Origin: Rickettsiales bacterium
Lineage (GTDB): Bacteria; Pseudomonadota; Alphaproteobacteria; Rickettsiales; UBA8987
Reading direction: 5' to 3'
Length of the DNA: 64,000 nt
Assembly (NCBI GenBank): GCA_020630095.1
Contig: JAHDCD010000002.1
Location: 173,217-237,216, forward strand
In this document: one piece after another, positions 63,566-64,000 of the stretch
How the letters are laid out: each line of letters begins with the position of its first letter
Numbering within the stretch: the first letter of the stretch is position 1
The notes under the pieces: generated by a model
What the model was told of the DNA's origin: nothing
The model's database searches: none
Seen by the model: only the letters and a program-made list of their open reading frames with translations
Program-made: the position numbers and the translations under genes

Positions 63566-63931
63566 CTAAATACGTTCCAATTTTAAACTTTTGTCAAGAA
63601 GTCTGCTTAAATCCCCCTGCAAATAAGGCTCAAGTTTTTCAATAATATCAGAATCTTTACTAGATATACCATATGATATACCAAAAAGAGCTTTGTGATT
63701 GGTCATGCCTTTAAACCCTATTAACTGTCCTATCATAACATTTATAGAGTGATCTCTTCCCACCATTCCTTCTGGAAAATCTTTGGCTATGTGATTTTTA
63801 TCAAAAGAATGCCCATATTCTTCTGTGCAGTATTCATCAAAATCAGTTTGCCATTCACTCCATGTGTCATAAATTTTATTACATTGTACTTTGAAAGCAC
63901 TCTTAGCATCTAAATAAAGCACTCTTAGCAT
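63566..63931 (-). CDS. Hypothetical protein, 121 aa, start altered by a duplication
   Basis: A soluble protein of unrecognised family with acidic and aromatic patches (WSEWQTDFDEYCTEEYGHSF; GMTNHKALFGISYGISSKD). The first residues (MLRVLYLDAKSAFKV) are encoded by a perfect 22-bp tandem duplication, so the annotated ATG exists only because of it and the original start may have been lost. It is upstream of ftsK on the same strand, 46 nt apart. Confidence 0.5.
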   Translation of the reverse strand: MLRVLYLDAKSAFKVQCNKIYDTWSEWQTDFDEYCTEEYGHSFDKNHIAKDFPEGMVGRDHSINVMIGQLIGFKGMTNHKALFGISYGISSKDSDIIEKLEPYLQGDLSRLLDKSLKLERI

Positions 63932-63937
63932 CTAAAT
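63894..63937. repeat. Perfect 22-bp tandem duplication
   Basis: AAAGCACTCTTAGCATCTAA plus AT occurs twice without a gap (63894-63915, 63916-63937). The unit is not a multiple of three and covers the 5' end of the hypothetical gene. Confidence 0.9.
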
Positions 63938-63947
63938 ATTTATTAAG

Positions 63948-64000
63948 GGGCTGACACCTAACTTTTAACAAGTTAGGAGATCGGTATGTATATAAAGCAT
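63948..64000 (+). mobile_element. Possible insertion-sequence left end with start of an ORF
   Basis: GGGGCTGACACCTAACTTTT begins at about 63948 and contains CCTAACTT ttaac AAGTTAGG. A Shine-Dalgarno GGAG and an ATG at 63986 (MYIKH..., running off the window) follow. The layout of a short terminal sequence and then an ORF suits an insertion sequence, but only 50 bp is visible. Confidence 0.35.

Overview
The window is an AT-rich, gene-dense bacterial chromosome segment, most likely from an alphaproteobacterium of or near the Rickettsiales. The main evidence is a virB3-virB4-virB6-virB6-virB6 run typical of the rickettsial (rvh) type IV secretion system, class I lysyl-tRNA synthetase, isolated housekeeping genes in rickettsial style (sdhA without sdhB, iscS without an isc operon), hflKC, hemH, a COQ10-type protein and a TAXI-type binding protein. 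Isolated leuB, ilvE, purQ and purC suggest a less reduced genome than Rickettsia or Wolbachia. This placement is inference; no database was searched.

Layout. 1-6.3 kb: the end of an appendage-like protein, lysK, sdhA, purQ and an Amidoligase_2-type protein. 6.3-7.9 kb: repeats and two tandem Bor-like lipoproteins. 7.9-11.9 kb: a four-gene oxidoreductase operon divergent from an HxlR-type regulator. 11.9-14.5 kb: a DUF4437 cupin, then a recombination junction where a 5'-truncated cytochrome b561/YceI gene meets a 5'-truncated hsdM. 14.7-15.0 kb: tRNA-Gly, -Ala and -Thr. 15.0-17.0 kb: a small secreted protein, a probable small RNA, an inverted-repeat element, a phage-like fibre protein and a dispersed repeat. 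17-28.6 kb: ETF-QO, a glutamine-synthetase-like protein, purC, degP-folC-COQ10-dnaN, recJ and hflKC. 28.8-38.9 kb: iscS, hemH, an RDD protein, an outer-membrane protein, rpoZ, a TAXI receptor, an AsmA-like protein and leuB. 39-47 kb: the type IV secretion genes. 47-54.6 kb: hflX, ilvE, a degenerate M48-like lipoprotein, ssb, a second AsmA-like protein and a methyltransferase. 54.6-59.3 kb: a structured small-RNA/micro-ORF region, a large autotransporter and a MazEF module. 59.3-64 kb: a frameshifted small gene, repeats, rpe, ndk, ftsK and a probable insertion-sequence edge.

Functional themes. Envelope and surface functions dominate the accessory content: the T4SS inner-membrane channel, autotransporter, Bor lipoproteins, two AsmA-family proteins, DegP, HflKC and FtsK. 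Redox and electron-transfer genes (SdhA, ETF-QO, the HxlR-linked operon) point to aerobic respiration.

The most unusual signal is in the spaces between genes. There is a ~130-bp element in three copies whose stems differ completely in sequence but keep their base pairing. A separate ~175-bp dispersed repeat is also present in three copies. Two related hairpins pair a Shine-Dalgarno-like strand with an anti-Shine-Dalgarno strand. The second virB6 gene has no ordinary start codon where its signal peptide must begin.
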